Shown here piece after piece: positions 35,301 through 46,799 of a DNA stretch of 64,000 bases; position 1 is the stretch's first letter, and every line of letters begins with the position of its first letter. The notes below the pieces were generated by a model, which searched no databases, was not told the origin of the DNA, and was given only the letters and a program-made list of their open reading frames with translations. The translations under genes and the position numbers were made by a program. The stretch comes from Dastarcus helophoroides (lineage: Eukaryota; Arthropoda; Insecta; Coleoptera; Bothrideridae). Location of the stretch: assembly GCA_028583605.1 (NCBI GenBank), contig CM053326.1, forward strand, positions 31,851,431 through 31,915,430, given 5' to 3'.

Positions 35301-35570
35301 AGGTGCAACTCCTGAAAAAAGATCGAACATTTCAGCAAATATCGAAATATTGGAAATATTTAACTTTTCAAAAAAGTCGAGATCTGGAGAATAGTCAACA
35401 TTTTTGAAAAAAAAAATCAGAAGTTTTCAAATCAAGGACAAAACTTCGAGAATTAACAACATTTTGAACGAAGGATTGAAATTTTCAAAAAAAAAGAAAG
35501 AAATTTTAAAAAATTCAAAGTTTTTAAAGAAAATCGAAGTTTTAAAGCGTTTAAAGTTCAACGACTGTTT
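32310..35570. repeat. AT-run repeat with higher-order organisation, purine orientation
   Basis: Besides the short motif, long composite blocks recur in the same order. AAGTCGAGACCTGGAGA-containing blocks lie near 33,435, 34,245 and 35,375. CGAATTTACAAAAAA...GAAAATTTTGAGTCGAA blocks lie near 32,590, 33,020, 33,890 and 34,990. ATGCGAAGTTTTCAAAAA runs lie near 33,220, 34,075 and 35,200. Periods are about 0.8-1.1 kb. Confidence 0.75.
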
Positions 35571-36125
35571 GCTTACTCATAAATTAATTAAAGTATTTAT
35601 TTAAAAAATGTTTCACTTCCTTTGACACGTTCTGACTGATAAACAAGAAGCTGATACGAAATCAATATGCATAAAAATTGTATGCTTAGGTGATCTAAAT
35701 TAACAAATTTTGGGTAAATTTTATTATCTTCCACGAACATTTATTTTAATTGTTTAGCACTTGAGATAATTTTAGGAACAAACAAGATCGATACGTGAAT
35801 ATTGCTAAATAATATTTGTAGTAAGTATAAATTGTTTTGAAAAACAATTTACATATCTATCGCAGTCAATTAAGCCATGTGGCCTGACCTGGACAGAGAT
35901 CGGTCAAAATAACTTCCTATCTGTACTATCCACTTGAAAATTTACCTAATGCAATAAACTTTTCCAATCATTTTCGTTTTTATCCACTTTTTTTGCTATC
36001 GTACATGTTTACGGTAGAGGACGTCATTTTATAATCTAAAATAGACGTGTCTCGAGATTTTTCATAAATTTATAGAATAACTGAGATACGGAATTTATTC
36101 CATTTGGCTGTTCCACACTGTATAA
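35570..36125. other. Non-repetitive stretch
   Basis: Unique AT-rich sequence between two repeat blocks of opposite orientation; no gene seen. Confidence 0.45.
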
Positions 36126-38270
36126 ATAGGCTTTGACAATTTTGACCTTTTTTCTAAACTTTCGCTTTTTTTCGAAAGTTTCGACTTTCGTGTAAGATTA
36201 TTTTGAAAATTTCATAAATTGCGACTTTTTCAAAATTTCGTTTTATTTAACTTTCTGTTTTTTGAAAATGTCAAGTTTTTTAAAAGACCCTAATATTTTT
36301 AAAATTCAGATTTTCATTTCAAAATCTAGACTTCTTTTAATAATTTGGAATATTTAAAATTTTCGACTTTCTCAAAAAATTTTATTGTTTTTTTGAAAAT
36401 TTCGATGCTTTTAAACATTTTTACGTTTTCAAAATTTAGATTATGTTTTCAAAAATTTCTGTATTTTTTAAATCTGTACTTATTTGATAATTTGAATAAT
36501 TTCGGCATTTTTTCAAAATTTTATTTATTTTGTATTTATTTATTGTTTTATTTGAAAGTATCGAGTTTTTTTTATAAAATTAATTCTTTGCAAAAATTTT
36601 ACCTTTTTTCGGAAAATTTTAATTTTTTGTAAAGTTGGACTTTTTTTTTAGAAGTTTCGTTTTTTTATATTTCGACCTTTTTTGCATTTTCGAATATTTT
36701 TGGAAACTCGACCTTTCTTTAAAAACCCGCTTTTTATGATTTTGATTTTTTTCAATTTGAACTACAGTAATAATGTCTGCTTATTACGACCTTTCGCTTA
36801 TAATGAACCAATCTTTAAGGTACAAGGTACAGACGGATTAAATTAGTTCATTTAATACGATCTTCGCTTATAAATTATAATGAACCTATTTCTTCCCCTC
36901 CTTGAGGTTCGTTAAAAGCGGGCATCACTGTATATTTTAAAATTCTTTTTTCAAACTTAATATTTTTTTTAATTTCAACTTTCTTCAAAATTTCGACGTT
37001 TTTGAAAATTTCGTTATTTTTTCAACACATTTTTCCAAAACTTCTACTTTTTTAAAATTTTCTTTTTTTAAATTTCGCCTCTTCTTAACATTTTCTGTTT
37101 TTTTCAATTTATTTAACATTTCTTCGGCCCAGTTTGGAAATATTTAAATTTTTATGGTTTGTTAACCATTTTCTAAACAGTTTTTGAAAAGCGACTACGT
37201 GATATTTAAATTTATTGAAAACGTCACTTCACAACGTCAGTTCACAAATTAAGAGGTTATTTTATTTTACATAGAATAGGAATAATGAAAAATAGGAGAC
37301 CAAAAATTAGATATGGAAAAAATAAAAATTTTGTTTTTTTGATAAATTAGGAAAATATAAAAAAATACCTAAAAAGTTGTAGCACTGGACATCGATGTTT
37401 CGCTCTCATAATATTTCGGTCAATAAGGGTCTACCATGAAGAATTTTCTGTTTGTTTAGGAAATTTCGACTTTTTTTAAAAATGTCGACTTTTTCGAAAA
37501 ATTTTACTTTCCAACTTTTGTTTGAAATTTATTATCATCTATGGCTTTTCAAAAATTCCGAACTTATGTGAAAATTTCGATTTTTTTAAATGTTTCACAA
37601 AAAAAATTAAATTTCGGAAAGATTCATGATTTATAAAAACATGAAACTACGCGATCAAGTCAAAATTTCTAGACCAAATAAAATCGATATTATGCATTTA
37701 AGACTTTTCTCTAAACTTTCAGGTTTTTTTCTTCAGAATTTCTATTTTCGTATATGTGAAATGTGAGTGTCGAGTTTTTTCAAAGGTTAACTTTTTCCAA
37801 ATTGACACCATTTTAGAAGTTTAGTTTCGTTTAAATTTCGATTTTTTTAATTTTTACAACAAAATAGTTAAGATTGAAGGCATGAATTTCAAGGAAGAGA
37901 TAACTTGAGAAAATATTAATGCTCTATAAAAAAATTCTCTTAACTTCGAAAAAAAAATGGGCATTTAAGAATTAAAGTCGTTTCCAAAAAAAAAAACAAT
38001 AATAATAAAGATCCTTAGAAAATTTAAATTTGGAATTAAAGAAAATTCAAATGAGGCGATTTAACATTTTAAATTTACCAACTTCCACCGGCTCATCAAA
38101 TCAATCGAGGGCTCCACACGGTAAAAATTCTGGGAACATAATCTCGAAATTTTCAACCTTTTCGAAATTTAGTGTGTAAAGTTGAAAACATAGTTTTTTT
38201 CTTCAAAATTTATTATTTATTATTGTACTGTTAAAATACCGATATTTCCTAATAATTTTGATTTTCATGA
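36125..38270. repeat. AT-run repeat blocks, mainly pyrimidine, with a nested MITE
   Basis: Motif clear at 36,125-37,150 and 37,450-37,900; purine-type to about 38,060. Near 37,390-37,440 a short stretch of different sequence (GAGAGCGAAACATCGATGTC on minus) resembles a retroelement end. Confidence 0.6.
36765..36930. mobile_element. Short MITE, 166 bp
   Basis: Starts CAGTAATAATGTCTGCTTAT and ends (reverse complement) CAGTGATGCCCGCTTTTAAC, TA on each side; pogo-like termini. Internal CGCTTATAATGAACC repeated twice. Confidence 0.55.
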
Positions 38271-38274
38271 ACTA

Positions 38275-38620
38275 TTAAACTTTATTGATAACGAAGGCTT
38301 CCACGGCCAGAGTCAATACAGGATATACTTCTTCCGGAATTGGGCAGTGTCAAAGAATTACTAAAAGTGTTCGACGTTTCGCCCACAATCGTAGGGGGCT
38401 TCTTTAGGAACAAAGAAAAGAAACAATAAATAAAAAGGGAAATATAAGGGAATATGCAAAAATGAAAGAATGAAAAGGCCAATTTCAAAACATCAGAGCT
38501 CGGTATGTCCACCATACCAGAGGCGAAACTCTTCTGAATCGAAAATTGGTACAAAGGATAAGAAAGTTTAGACAGAAGAGCACGGTAACTCAGTCCATCA
38601 TACCAGAGGCGCAACTCTTC
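38275..38620. repeat. Dispersed repeat sharing the hammerhead-like family 2 core
   Basis: 38,318-38,500 matches the element at 52,737-52,900. ACCATACCAGAGGCG(C/A)AACTCTTCTGA occurs twice (about 38,512 and 38,600). An ATTAAACTTTATT arm at 38,275 has an inverted partner near 38,930, beyond the hAT MITE. Confidence 0.55.
38360..38400 (-). ncRNA. Hammerhead-like motif, family 2, mutated copy
   Basis: Same layout as 52,776-52,816, but the core reads CTAAAGA (G changed to A) while the cleavage triplet is the optimal GTC. Probably inactive. Confidence 0.35.
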
Positions 38621-38629
38621 TGATTAACG

Positions 38630-38874
38630 CAGTGGTTTCCAACCTTTTTGTACCTGCGCCCCCCTTTAAAAAAAAATGGTTCGCCCCCTTAATTTATCTA
38701 ATTTCATAAATACTCAACTGATATTATAATTTATTTAATGGGCTACAAAACAATATACAATGTATATATTTTGGTTTGTATTCGAAAAAGATATTTTTAA
38801 AACAGCTGCATGCCCCCCTTGCAACAGTCTCGCGCCCCCCTAGGGGGGCACGCTCCACAGGTTGGAAACCACTG
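38630..38874. mobile_element. hAT-type MITE, 245 bp
   Basis: Inverted ends CAGTGGTTTCCAACCTTTTT and (reverse complement) CAGTGGTTTCCAACCTGTGG. Flanked by GATTAACG and GATTAGCG, an 8-bp duplication with one mismatch, as for hAT elements. C-rich ends (GCGCCCCCC), AT-rich middle, no ORF. Confidence 0.85.
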
Positions 38875-38889
38875 GATTAGCGATAAAAA

Positions 38890-39290
38890 CGCAACAAAAC
38901 CTAAAAATTCCATAAGGTTTATCGTTAATAAAGTTTAATCGTTATGAATATTAAAGAATTCTACGAAGTACGGATTGGAAATGTCAATTTTAATTTTATC
39001 AAACTATGGGATTTTTAAAATAAATTACGAGTTTTAAAAATTAATTCTTATCTTTTCAAAATTTGGAGTTTACATTTTCAATGTCTACTTTTCTTGCCTA
39101 AAATTTCGACTTAAGTTTGGATTTTTTCTAGAAATATGAATTTTTTTTCAACATACTTTTTCTCAATTTTTTCAACTTCAACTCTTTCCTATCATTAGGC
39201 TTATTTTCAATGTTTACTTCTTCTTAAAAAGATAGCAAGCTCAAAATTTCTACAATTTTATATTATAAAATTCCAGTTTTTTTATATTCA
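38890..39290. repeat. AT-rich with AT-run motif
   Basis: Pyrimidine-type motif from about 38,990; nothing else seen. Confidence 0.5.
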
Positions 39291-40385
39291 ATCCACTCGC
39301 AAAGGGTAACCCCATTATGCATTCAAAGCACCGCGAGTAGGATGCGGAAACAACACTAGATAGCGATAAACCGTCTTCTTAAACAAAAATAGGTTGTAAT
39401 TTTTGGGGAACCCTCCGTTCGGTGACGAGTTCCATAGCTTGGAAGTTCTACAGAAAAAAAAGTCTCCGTAGACAGAAGTCCTCATTTCCTCAAGCTGGAT
39501 TGCACATGAATTAGCTGTCTCCGACTGTCTAGGATGCCTCAAAAATCTTGTTGTTCGGGGGGATCAACCATGAAAGTACTTATAGAAAAGAGACAAATCA
39601 CCAACCATCCGCCTGTTTCTTGCGTTTCGAGAGAATCGGTCAAACTCTCGTCATCAATCAGGCGAATCGATCTTTTTTGAATTAAATTCAAAAGATCCAA
39701 AGTGTGCTTTGGGGCCGAACTCCAAACATGAGAACATTATTCTAGTGTTGGCTTAATTTGAGCTTTGTATAGTGTTAATAGCTGATGAGATGTGAAGTAC
39801 TTTTTAGCTCTAAAAAAAAAACCAGCTTCTGAGAAGCGGATTTGGCAATAGCGCATACAGGAGAAGTTAGTAATTGCATTTACTCATAGAATAGACAGAT
39901 TAAATCCTATTAGGAGGATTAAACTGCCCATGAGTATGTTTGTTGCATTATCCCTTGATGTTTTCTTAGAGACAACGGCGAGCTGAGTTTTTGAGGCGTT
40001 AAAGGCGACCAGATTTTTCTTACCCCATTCCAGAATGATTTCTGGATCCCGATAAAGCATCTGTATCTACTGATATCTTAGTTGATCTGAAGCAGCGACG
40101 GATAATGGTTTATGGGGAAAAAAATATGACACCAAGTTATTATCATCAGCGTAACTGTATATCGGATTGGAAGTTGAAGCTAAGAGATCGTTTATGCGTA
40201 TACGGAGTAGGAGACAGGACAAACCCCTGAGGTACCCCTGCATTAATCGCAAATATTTCGGATGAGATGCCATCAACGACGACCTGAAGAGATCTGTCAG
40301 CGAGAAAACTGGATATCAAATGATAGAGTCCGGGAGGAAGGCCATAAGATGTTAATTTGGCGAGTAACCTTGACTTCAGTTTTTC
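39290..40385 (-). mobile_element. LINE Y fragment (RT to 3' end), 5' truncated
   Basis: Minus strand from the RT region to the family's 3' terminus. The catalytic box reads SYADDNNLV, intact, unlike the long copy at 41.8-45.2 kb. Then come an internal deletion and the C-terminal FVYGDFFF.RTSKLWNSSP-like region (39,315-39,542). Several stops and frame changes. Confidence 0.8.
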
Positions 40386-40850
40386 AGTAAAATAATATTG
40401 AAATAGTGTAAATAAAGTCCTTGTAGTTAGAAATTGCCCTTAGTTTGAACTATTAGAATGTTTCGCCTATCGTTAATTGTCGTGCTATTCCGTCTATCTT
40501 GTCATTTTTGCAAGGGAAAGAGATAAGTCTTTACTCAGCTTTCGTGCAGTAAAGATCCCTGGTGTTGTGTTCTCGTGTAAGAAGCTTTCCCAATAGAAAT
40601 AAGATATGCCATTTTGATTTATTGCGTTTATTTTTTTTTTGAAAGTTCCCTTATTTTACGAATGGGAAGCTTTTGGGTCCTCTGGTAAATATAACCAGAT
40701 AAGGCCAGATAAGGAGTATTTGAATTTCCTCGTTTTGTTTGTTCTGTGGAATTTTCGAACCTTCAGGTTATCTGCCACACAGGATCAGATAAAGAATCGT
40801 TTTGATTGTGCTGTTTAGATCATTTTTGATGGAGACTCCCATTTTTTGAT
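40385..40850. other. No identified feature
   Basis: Moderately complex sequence between two retroelement fragments; nothing recognised. Confidence 0.4.
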
Positions 40851-41105
40851 TAACTACCGAAACCCTCTTTGGCCATCGCCCCGTTCTTATCCGGAGTAGG
40901 ACAAATTTTGTGCTGCGTTAGAAGACTTGACCGTGAAGGATTCCCTTCTTCATGGTTAAGAAGGGTAGCAGTTCTTTCGTTTGTTGTGAACTTTGTAAAA
41001 TTTAAATACAAATCTTGTCCCTTGAAACCAAGAAAGATTAAAAGACACAACAAATGTTGCTCTAACGCGTTTCGATAGCCAAGCTATGATCTCCAGAGAA
41101 ATACT
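40850..41105 (-). repeat. Dispersed repeat (Penelope-like?) copy 3
   Basis: Shares the 100-bp family 1 block, preceded (on the plus strand) by about 150 bp that reads as a proline- and asparagine-containing minus ORF. The hammerhead-like core here is CTGGAGA, a change at an essential A, and stem II has lost a pair. Confidence 0.45.
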
Positions 41106-41344
41106 CAGAGAGTAGTTTTTATCTTTTGATATATGACACGAGTTATGCTCCTGTGGGAAAACATTTCGGCCTTTTATTAGAAAATTCCAAATTCAAACCT
41201 GTAACTCTATTTTGGCACATCATCAAAGTTTTCCCAAATGTTATATATACTTTGGCCACCTTTTGGTGTGTTTTTTTTTTCATTTTATGGGGGCCGTTGT
41301 AGGCCCTGTCACCTAGATTCTAAAATTTTGTAACTTCCACAAGT

Positions 41345-41816
41345 TTGTTCGAGTTTCAGTCAGTATTATATATCCCGGCCTTTACAGCCAAGCTCTCGCT
41401 CATTCCTTCCAGATCTTCTGGTCTTAATGTTTCTTTGCTAGTTAGATTATATCTGTATCTGGCAAGGCATGGACAAGCACACATAATGTGTAAACTTGTT
41501 TCCTTTTCAGTCCCACACAGTAGATATCAGTCGCTTTTTCCTAGGTTTAGTTTAACCAGGTGCTCTTTAAAGTTCCCTTGGACAGTGAGCAGAACTAGTG
41601 CTTTGCTTAGTCCACTTTTATTCATTGCAATAAGTGCTTCGCCTTCGATTGCAAGGGTTTATCCATCAGCAGCATAGATCTAACACTAGTGTGAAATCTA
41701 TGATCAGCAGTCTTGCTTGCCTGTAGGTAGTTATGTTCCTCCACCGATTCAAATGAGCTCGTTCGAGGTTTGTTGATATTGTTGCGCGTTATCGGTCGAA
41801 GATTAATATTGCGTGA
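41345..41816 (-). mobile_element. LINE X, C-terminal end
   Basis: Minus strand encodes LLCGTEKETSLHIMCACPCL, the cysteine/histidine cluster found after RNase H in R1/I/Jockey-type polyproteins, followed by ARYRYNL and a C-terminal tail. It stops where the A-rich 3' tail of LINE Y begins at 41,817, which suggests interruption by LINE Y. Confidence 0.7.
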
Positions 41817-42662
41817 TTTTTTTTAAGTTTAATCCACTTGCAGAGGGTAACCCCATTATGCTTTCAAAGCACTGCGAGAAGGATGCGGAAACAAGGATAG
41901 ATGGCGATGAACCGCCTTCTTAAACAAGGATGGGTTGCAATTTTTGGGGAAAATTCCTTTCGGTAACAAGTTTCATAACTTCGAAGTTCTATAGAAAAAG
42001 AGTCTCCGTAGACAGAAATCCTCACTGTGTCAAGCTGGACTGCACAGGAATTTGCTGCCTCCGACTGTCTAGTACGCCTCAAGAATCTTGTCTTTGATGG
42101 GATTAGTCCTATTAGTTCCTGCGAGCATCTTCCATGATAGTACTTGTAGAAAAGAGACAAGTCACCAACCATACGCCTGTGCTCTAGTGTTTCGAGAGAA
42201 TCGGTCAGACTCTCGGCATCAATTAGGCGAATCGCTCTTCTTTGAATTGAATCCCAGAGAGCTGAAGTGTGTTTTGGGGCTGAACTCCAAAAATGAGAAC
42301 AGTATTCTAGTGTTGGCCTAACTTGAGCTTTGTATAGTGTGAGTAGCTGATGAGATCTGAAGAAGTGAAGTACTTTTTAGCTCTAAAAAGAAAGCCTATC
42401 TTCTGAGAGGCGGATTTGGCAATGGCGCGCACATGATCGTCCCAAGAGAAGTTAGTGCTCGCTTTCACTCCTAGGATAGGTAGATTAGATCCCATCGGAA
42501 GGATTTTACCGTCAATTAGTGTGTTTGTTGCATTATCCCTTGATGTTTTGTTATAGAAAACCGCGACCTGAGTTCTTGAAGCATTGAGGTCGACCAAATT
42601 GTTCTTACCCCATTCCAGAATGATCTCGAGATCCCGATTAATCGTCTGTATCTGCTGTTCTC

Positions 42663-44480
42663 TTAGTTGATCTGAATCAGCAATAGATAATGGTTGGCGG
42701 AGAAAAAAGATGACACAAGGTTACTATAACCTGCGTAGCTGTATATAGGATTGGAAGTTGAAGCTAAGAAATCGTTTATGTGAAATGGAGTAGGAGACAA
42801 AACAGATCCCTGAGGCACCCCTGCGTTAATCGCAAATGTCTCGGATAAGATGCCATCGACGACGGCCTGAAGAAATCTGTCAGCGAGAAAATTGGGTATC
42901 AAATGACAAAGTCCAGGAGGAAGACCATAAGATGTTAATTTGGTGAGAAGAGATCGGTGCCAGACTCTGCCGAAAGCCTTTGAGATATCCAATGCCACAA
43001 TCCTAGTCTCACCATGTTTTTCCATAGCTGAGTTACAGATATGAGTAACATATGCCAGTAGATCGCCAGTGGAACGTTGTTGTCTAAAACCGTATTGCCT
43101 GTCGAAGATGATTCTATTTTCCTCCAGATATTTGAGAATCTCGATGTTGATAACCTTTTCCATCACTTTAGACATAACGAGTAACAAAGTTATAGGGCGA
43201 TAGTTGTTAGCCAGATTCCTTTTTGCCTTTTTCGGGACAGGCTGCACTCTAGCAGATTTCCAGATATTAGAGAATACACCTTTGTTGTAAGAGAGTGTGA
43301 ACAATTTGCTTAGGACAGGAGTCAACTCTGGGGCGCACTTCTTAAGAACAATATCGGGAATACCATCAAGGCCAGAAGCTTTCGATGTGTCGAGCTCAAG
43401 AAGAATCTTCCTGATTGTGCATTGTCTGAAAACAACTTCAGGCATCGAAGTGCTAACCTTAGGGAGAATAGGAGGTTCTGCGTTTCGAGAATCAATATTG
43501 GAATTTTCAGCAAACATTAAGGCTAACATGTCAGCCTTTTCCTTAGAGGTAGTAGCAATATTGCTATTTTCATCGAGTAAAGGTGGAAAATTTAAAGGTG
43601 TAAAATTCTTTCCAATCGACTTTGCAAATCCCCAAAAGGACCTGGAACCGTTCGGACAGTTGATAAGCCTCTGACGCATTTTACGATCAAAACCACCTTT
43701 TGCCTCGTCAATAACCTGTTTACAAGAATTTCGTACATCTACAAATATGGTCCGAGTCTCGACTGAGGGATAATTTCGCCAACGATAATATGCGCGATTT
43801 TTGCAGGAGACAGCCGGAGAACATTTTTTACTGAACCAAGATTTATTGGAGACAGACTTCTTTTGAGAGTGGGGAATTGAGCATTCCATACCAATCAGGA
43901 TAGTTTCTGTGATGGATTCGGCAACTAAGGAAGGGTTGTCTGAGTTAAAGCAGACCTCCTGCCATGGGGAAGATGCAAAGAAGTCTCTTAATTCTTCCCA
44001 GTTTGCAGAGTTAAAGTGCCAAACCCTACGGGACAGCGTCCGGGAAAGAGGTGGTATATGAAGCGAGCGAGAGGCTGCTACAAGCTTGTGATCCGAATTT
44101 CCAAGCCGTGATGTCACAGAGATTTTATACGAATTTGATGAATTTGTATGGAAAAGGTCGAGTAGATTAGGTTGATGGGTATCTACATCAGGAATGCTTG
44201 TGGGTTCCTCAACTAATTGCGATAGTCCACAAGTGATGACGAAAGTCTCTGCCACCCTTCCCGCGTCGTCAGTTCGGGAAGAAAACCTTAACCAGGAGAT
44301 GTTGCGTACGTTGAAGTGACCGAGAAAGGCAACCTCAGCTTTTGGATAATTCGTCTGTAGGTGATCAAAGGTTACGGGGAGATAAGAGAAGAGCTGTCTG
44401 TATGAGGGATCGTTTGGAGACAAATAAAGTGAACAAATGAATATAACTTCGTTTTTGGAGCAGATTTTCAGCCAAATCAC
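42663..44480 (-). pseudogene. LINE Y polyprotein fragment: endonuclease and reverse transcriptase
   Basis: 605-codon open stretch. It begins inside the endonuclease, after the stop that separates it from the N-terminal part at 44,532-44,864. The catalytic SDH of the endonuclease is kept, but GDFN is GHFN. RT motif A (DISKAFG) keeps its catalytic D, whereas motif C has lost both aspartates (YAGY). It therefore encodes neither a working endonuclease nor polymerase, although most of the frame is intact, so decay is recent or slow. Confidence 0.88.
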
Positions 44481-44531
44481 ATCATGATCAGCAGATTCCA
44501 GTGCTTCTTCTCGTTGACAGGGCAGGTCGCT

Positions 44532-44864
44532 TCAAATTCTCCTCTTGTGTCGAAATTTTGTGTGTAAGTCGTAGCTAGGGCAAAGCAAATGGACTGTATT
44601 GATGGATATGGAGACTTGGATTTCTGTCAGAGACAGCACATGGGGTCTTTCCTTTTGAAGGTGTTGATGAGCCGAGTTTAGATTTGAGTTTAGACCCCGA
44701 ATGTTACAGAATTGAATTTTGAATGAATTGTTTGAAAGAAACTTAGCCCGTGGTACATTAACATTTTCCGTCGATTTTGGATTCCCTCGTACACCCTCCA
44801 CCCGGGCATCCGAACGGGAGGGTAGTTTACGTCCAGAATTTTTTGCACGAAGAGAATCCATCAT
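44532..44864 (-). pseudogene. LINE Y polyprotein N-terminal part
   Basis: 110 codons from ATG at 44,864. The basic leader is followed by the start of the endonuclease (CNIRGLNSNLNSAHQHLQ, LSLTEIQ). It ends at TGA just where the family would continue with a glycine-rich turn, so a small deletion plus stop is likely. Confidence 0.8.
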
Positions 44865-45116
44865 CTTTGTTTTTAATAATTAGAAGAAAAAAATAGAGTA
44901 TATGAAAAAACGAAATAAGGAAAAGGATAGGATGAGGAAAGAAGAATGGCAGAAACCGACTCACGTATCAGAGACGGAAACATGATGTAAGCATCATTTC
45001 ACCGCGTTCTAATGATACGTGGGGTGGTACTACCTCGGACGACTAAAAATTCCAGTCTACCACCTACCATCCAATTGTAACCACTGTATTTCCAAACAGA
45101 TCTCGGAACACAACAA

Positions 45117-45225
45117 TTGACTAATTAACTCACTAACACTGTTTAATTAACTAACTTGTTCATTGACTGACTAACTAGCATTGTTTAATGAACTAAGTTA
45201 TTCATTGACTAACTAACTGAGGAAA
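45117..45225. repeat. LINE Y leader tandem repeat (~44 bp x 2.5)
   Basis: ATTGACTAACTAACT...TGTTTAATTAACTAA...TTC units start at about 45,117, 45,162 and 45,204. Position upstream of the ORF suggests promoter or leader repeats of the retrotransposon. Confidence 0.6.
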
Positions 45226-45309
45226 AGTCAACCGGACCGCTTATTTATAGATCCCGTTTCCGGTTCTAAAAGGAACGAGCAGATAAGACTTATCGTTCGT
45301 TGAAATTTC

Positions 45310-45600
45310 TGGAGCAGTTGTGTGCCGTTTGATTTATTATCGCGGCCGCTTCCCCTTATCAAATTTTCTAGAAAATTCCCAACTAGATTTTATGATTACA
45401 TTTTGTTACAATACGATGTTGTTGCTTACAGCATAAGGCACGCTTGCGATATGTTCGGTGGGAACTTTCACAGAGCGCCCCCCCTTGCCAGCTCGTCGGC
45501 GACCTGGTTGCCTACCAATAGGTTCCACAGAACAGGGGAAATGTGGGCATCACCTAGCTGGGCGATCTTAAATAGTTTTATTCCCATGCTTAACTGAGAT
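45310..45600 (-). mobile_element. LINE X, RNase H part
   Basis: Minus strand contains VGNQVADELARGG, the end of an RNase H domain as in R1/I-type LINEs, and carries on toward 45,310, where LINE Y begins. With 41,345-41,816 it probably forms one LINE X copy split by LINE Y. Confidence 0.55.
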
Positions 45601-46427
45601 TTTTCTCGGTGTTAGCTCGTTTTTCTTTTAAATTTAAGTCTTTATGTGCCTCAAAACCGTGCTTGTCCTGGGGAGTCGGCGGATTTGGCTGCACATCACC
45701 CTAAATTTGAAACCTATAATCTTGTCAACTAAACGATGTGTCAGAGGTTTTTTGTTTCAGTTTTTATATATATGCAAGGATACATTATCACCATTGTTGT
45801 ACGAGCATTGAGGTTTTGAACAATTTTTTTTAATTTTCTTACCTGTATGTAGAATAAGTGTTTGGTTATTTTTAATTGTGAATTAGTTGTTATTTTCTTT
45901 TCCGCCGCACTAGTCAGTGGGGTTCGTTTTTTTATTATATAAATGGTCGCCCAATATATTGTTTGCACTTAAACTGTTGCTATTTACTTTGTTAACTGAA
46001 CAAATAAAAATCCCAACCCACGAAGCGCGCTCTCCAACCACCAACTAGCTGCCGAAGCTGGTGCATTTTAATTCCATCTTTGAAGAAGGTGACAAATATT
46101 AGACTATGCCCAAGAAATGTCCGTCAAAACTACAAAATTTATATAATAATATGGAACATCTTAAAGAGAAAGTCGCAAAAGAATTGGAAACTTGAAAAAA
46201 AAAATTTCACATCCTTTAGTCATCTAAGTACATACATCTAAGTACGGGAGAATTGAGATAAAGATTCATCAACAATTCTCAGGCAAATTAACACATTTCT
46301 AGGTTTCCATTAATAAACAGTATAATTATTTTGGCAAATCCGGCACGTATCCATTAATCTGTTGATAACAAAGAGAACGAAAAATAAACACACGATTTTG
46401 AAAGAATCAATACAAAATTTCGCATTT
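45600..46427. other. Intergenic, no supported gene
   Basis: Downstream of the bark 3' UTR. A minus-strand GDVQPNPPTPQ stretch near 45,690 resembles the start of a retroelement ORF but is preceded by a stop. Otherwise nothing recognised. Confidence 0.35.
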
Positions 46428-46799
46428 TTATTGTGCTCGTGATTAACAAATTTTAATACATCTATTTACAAAATTGAGATCTCAGTACATTTCAAAATAT
46501 CTTCAATATACACTATTTTAAATTTTTATCAACGCTCGCTTAAAACTATCTGAATAAACTAAAACAAGATGTATAAAACATGTAGCAGTCATTTAAATGT
46601 ATATTCTAATCTTAATCGATAACTATAAGTTATAAATCTATACTAATTAATGAACACATTATATAAAATACATAAATAAGTTCAGATATCACATATCACT
46701 TAAAAATGAAGGATTTTCTTCGTTAACTTTCGCAAATTAGTACGTTACTAACGGAATGATTTCGTATAAATCATCCCTTATCACATTATTCAATTATAG
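46427..46799 (-). other. bark: bark 3' UTR with AATAAA signal
   Basis: AT-rich non-coding stretch directly after the TAG. An AATAAA hexamer on the minus strand at 46,427-46,432 is the first good poly(A) signal downstream. The exact cleavage site is inferred. Confidence 0.5.

Larger units (their letters stand above)
41817..45240 (-). mobile_element. LINE Y, near full-length non-LTR retrotransposon, defective
   Basis: From the 5' side (right): an untranslated leader with ~44-bp repeats, an ORF starting at 44,864, an endonuclease domain (FKIQFCNIRGLN; LTEIQ; GHFNVRN; SDHKLV), a reverse transcriptase (FRQQRSTGDLLAY, ALDISKAF, AGVPQGSVLSP), the C-terminal region (VGDLSLFYKYYHGRCS, 41,864-42,172) and an A-rich tail. 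Non-LTR elements of the Jockey group have this layout. Lesions: TGA near 44,530 with a small deletion, endonuclease D changed to H, RT box YADD changed to YAGY, and later frame changes. Confidence 0.88.

Noticed and set aside
37385..37440. GAGAGCGAAACATCGATGTC on the minus strand as another hammerhead-like element
   Set aside because: No CUGANGA core or stem I partner could be placed; only the GAAAC part is similar.
45660..45720. GDVQPNPPTP-like stretch as a 2A-type or LINE leader motif
   Set aside because: Preceded immediately by an in-frame stop and lacks the NPGP core; too weak to call.
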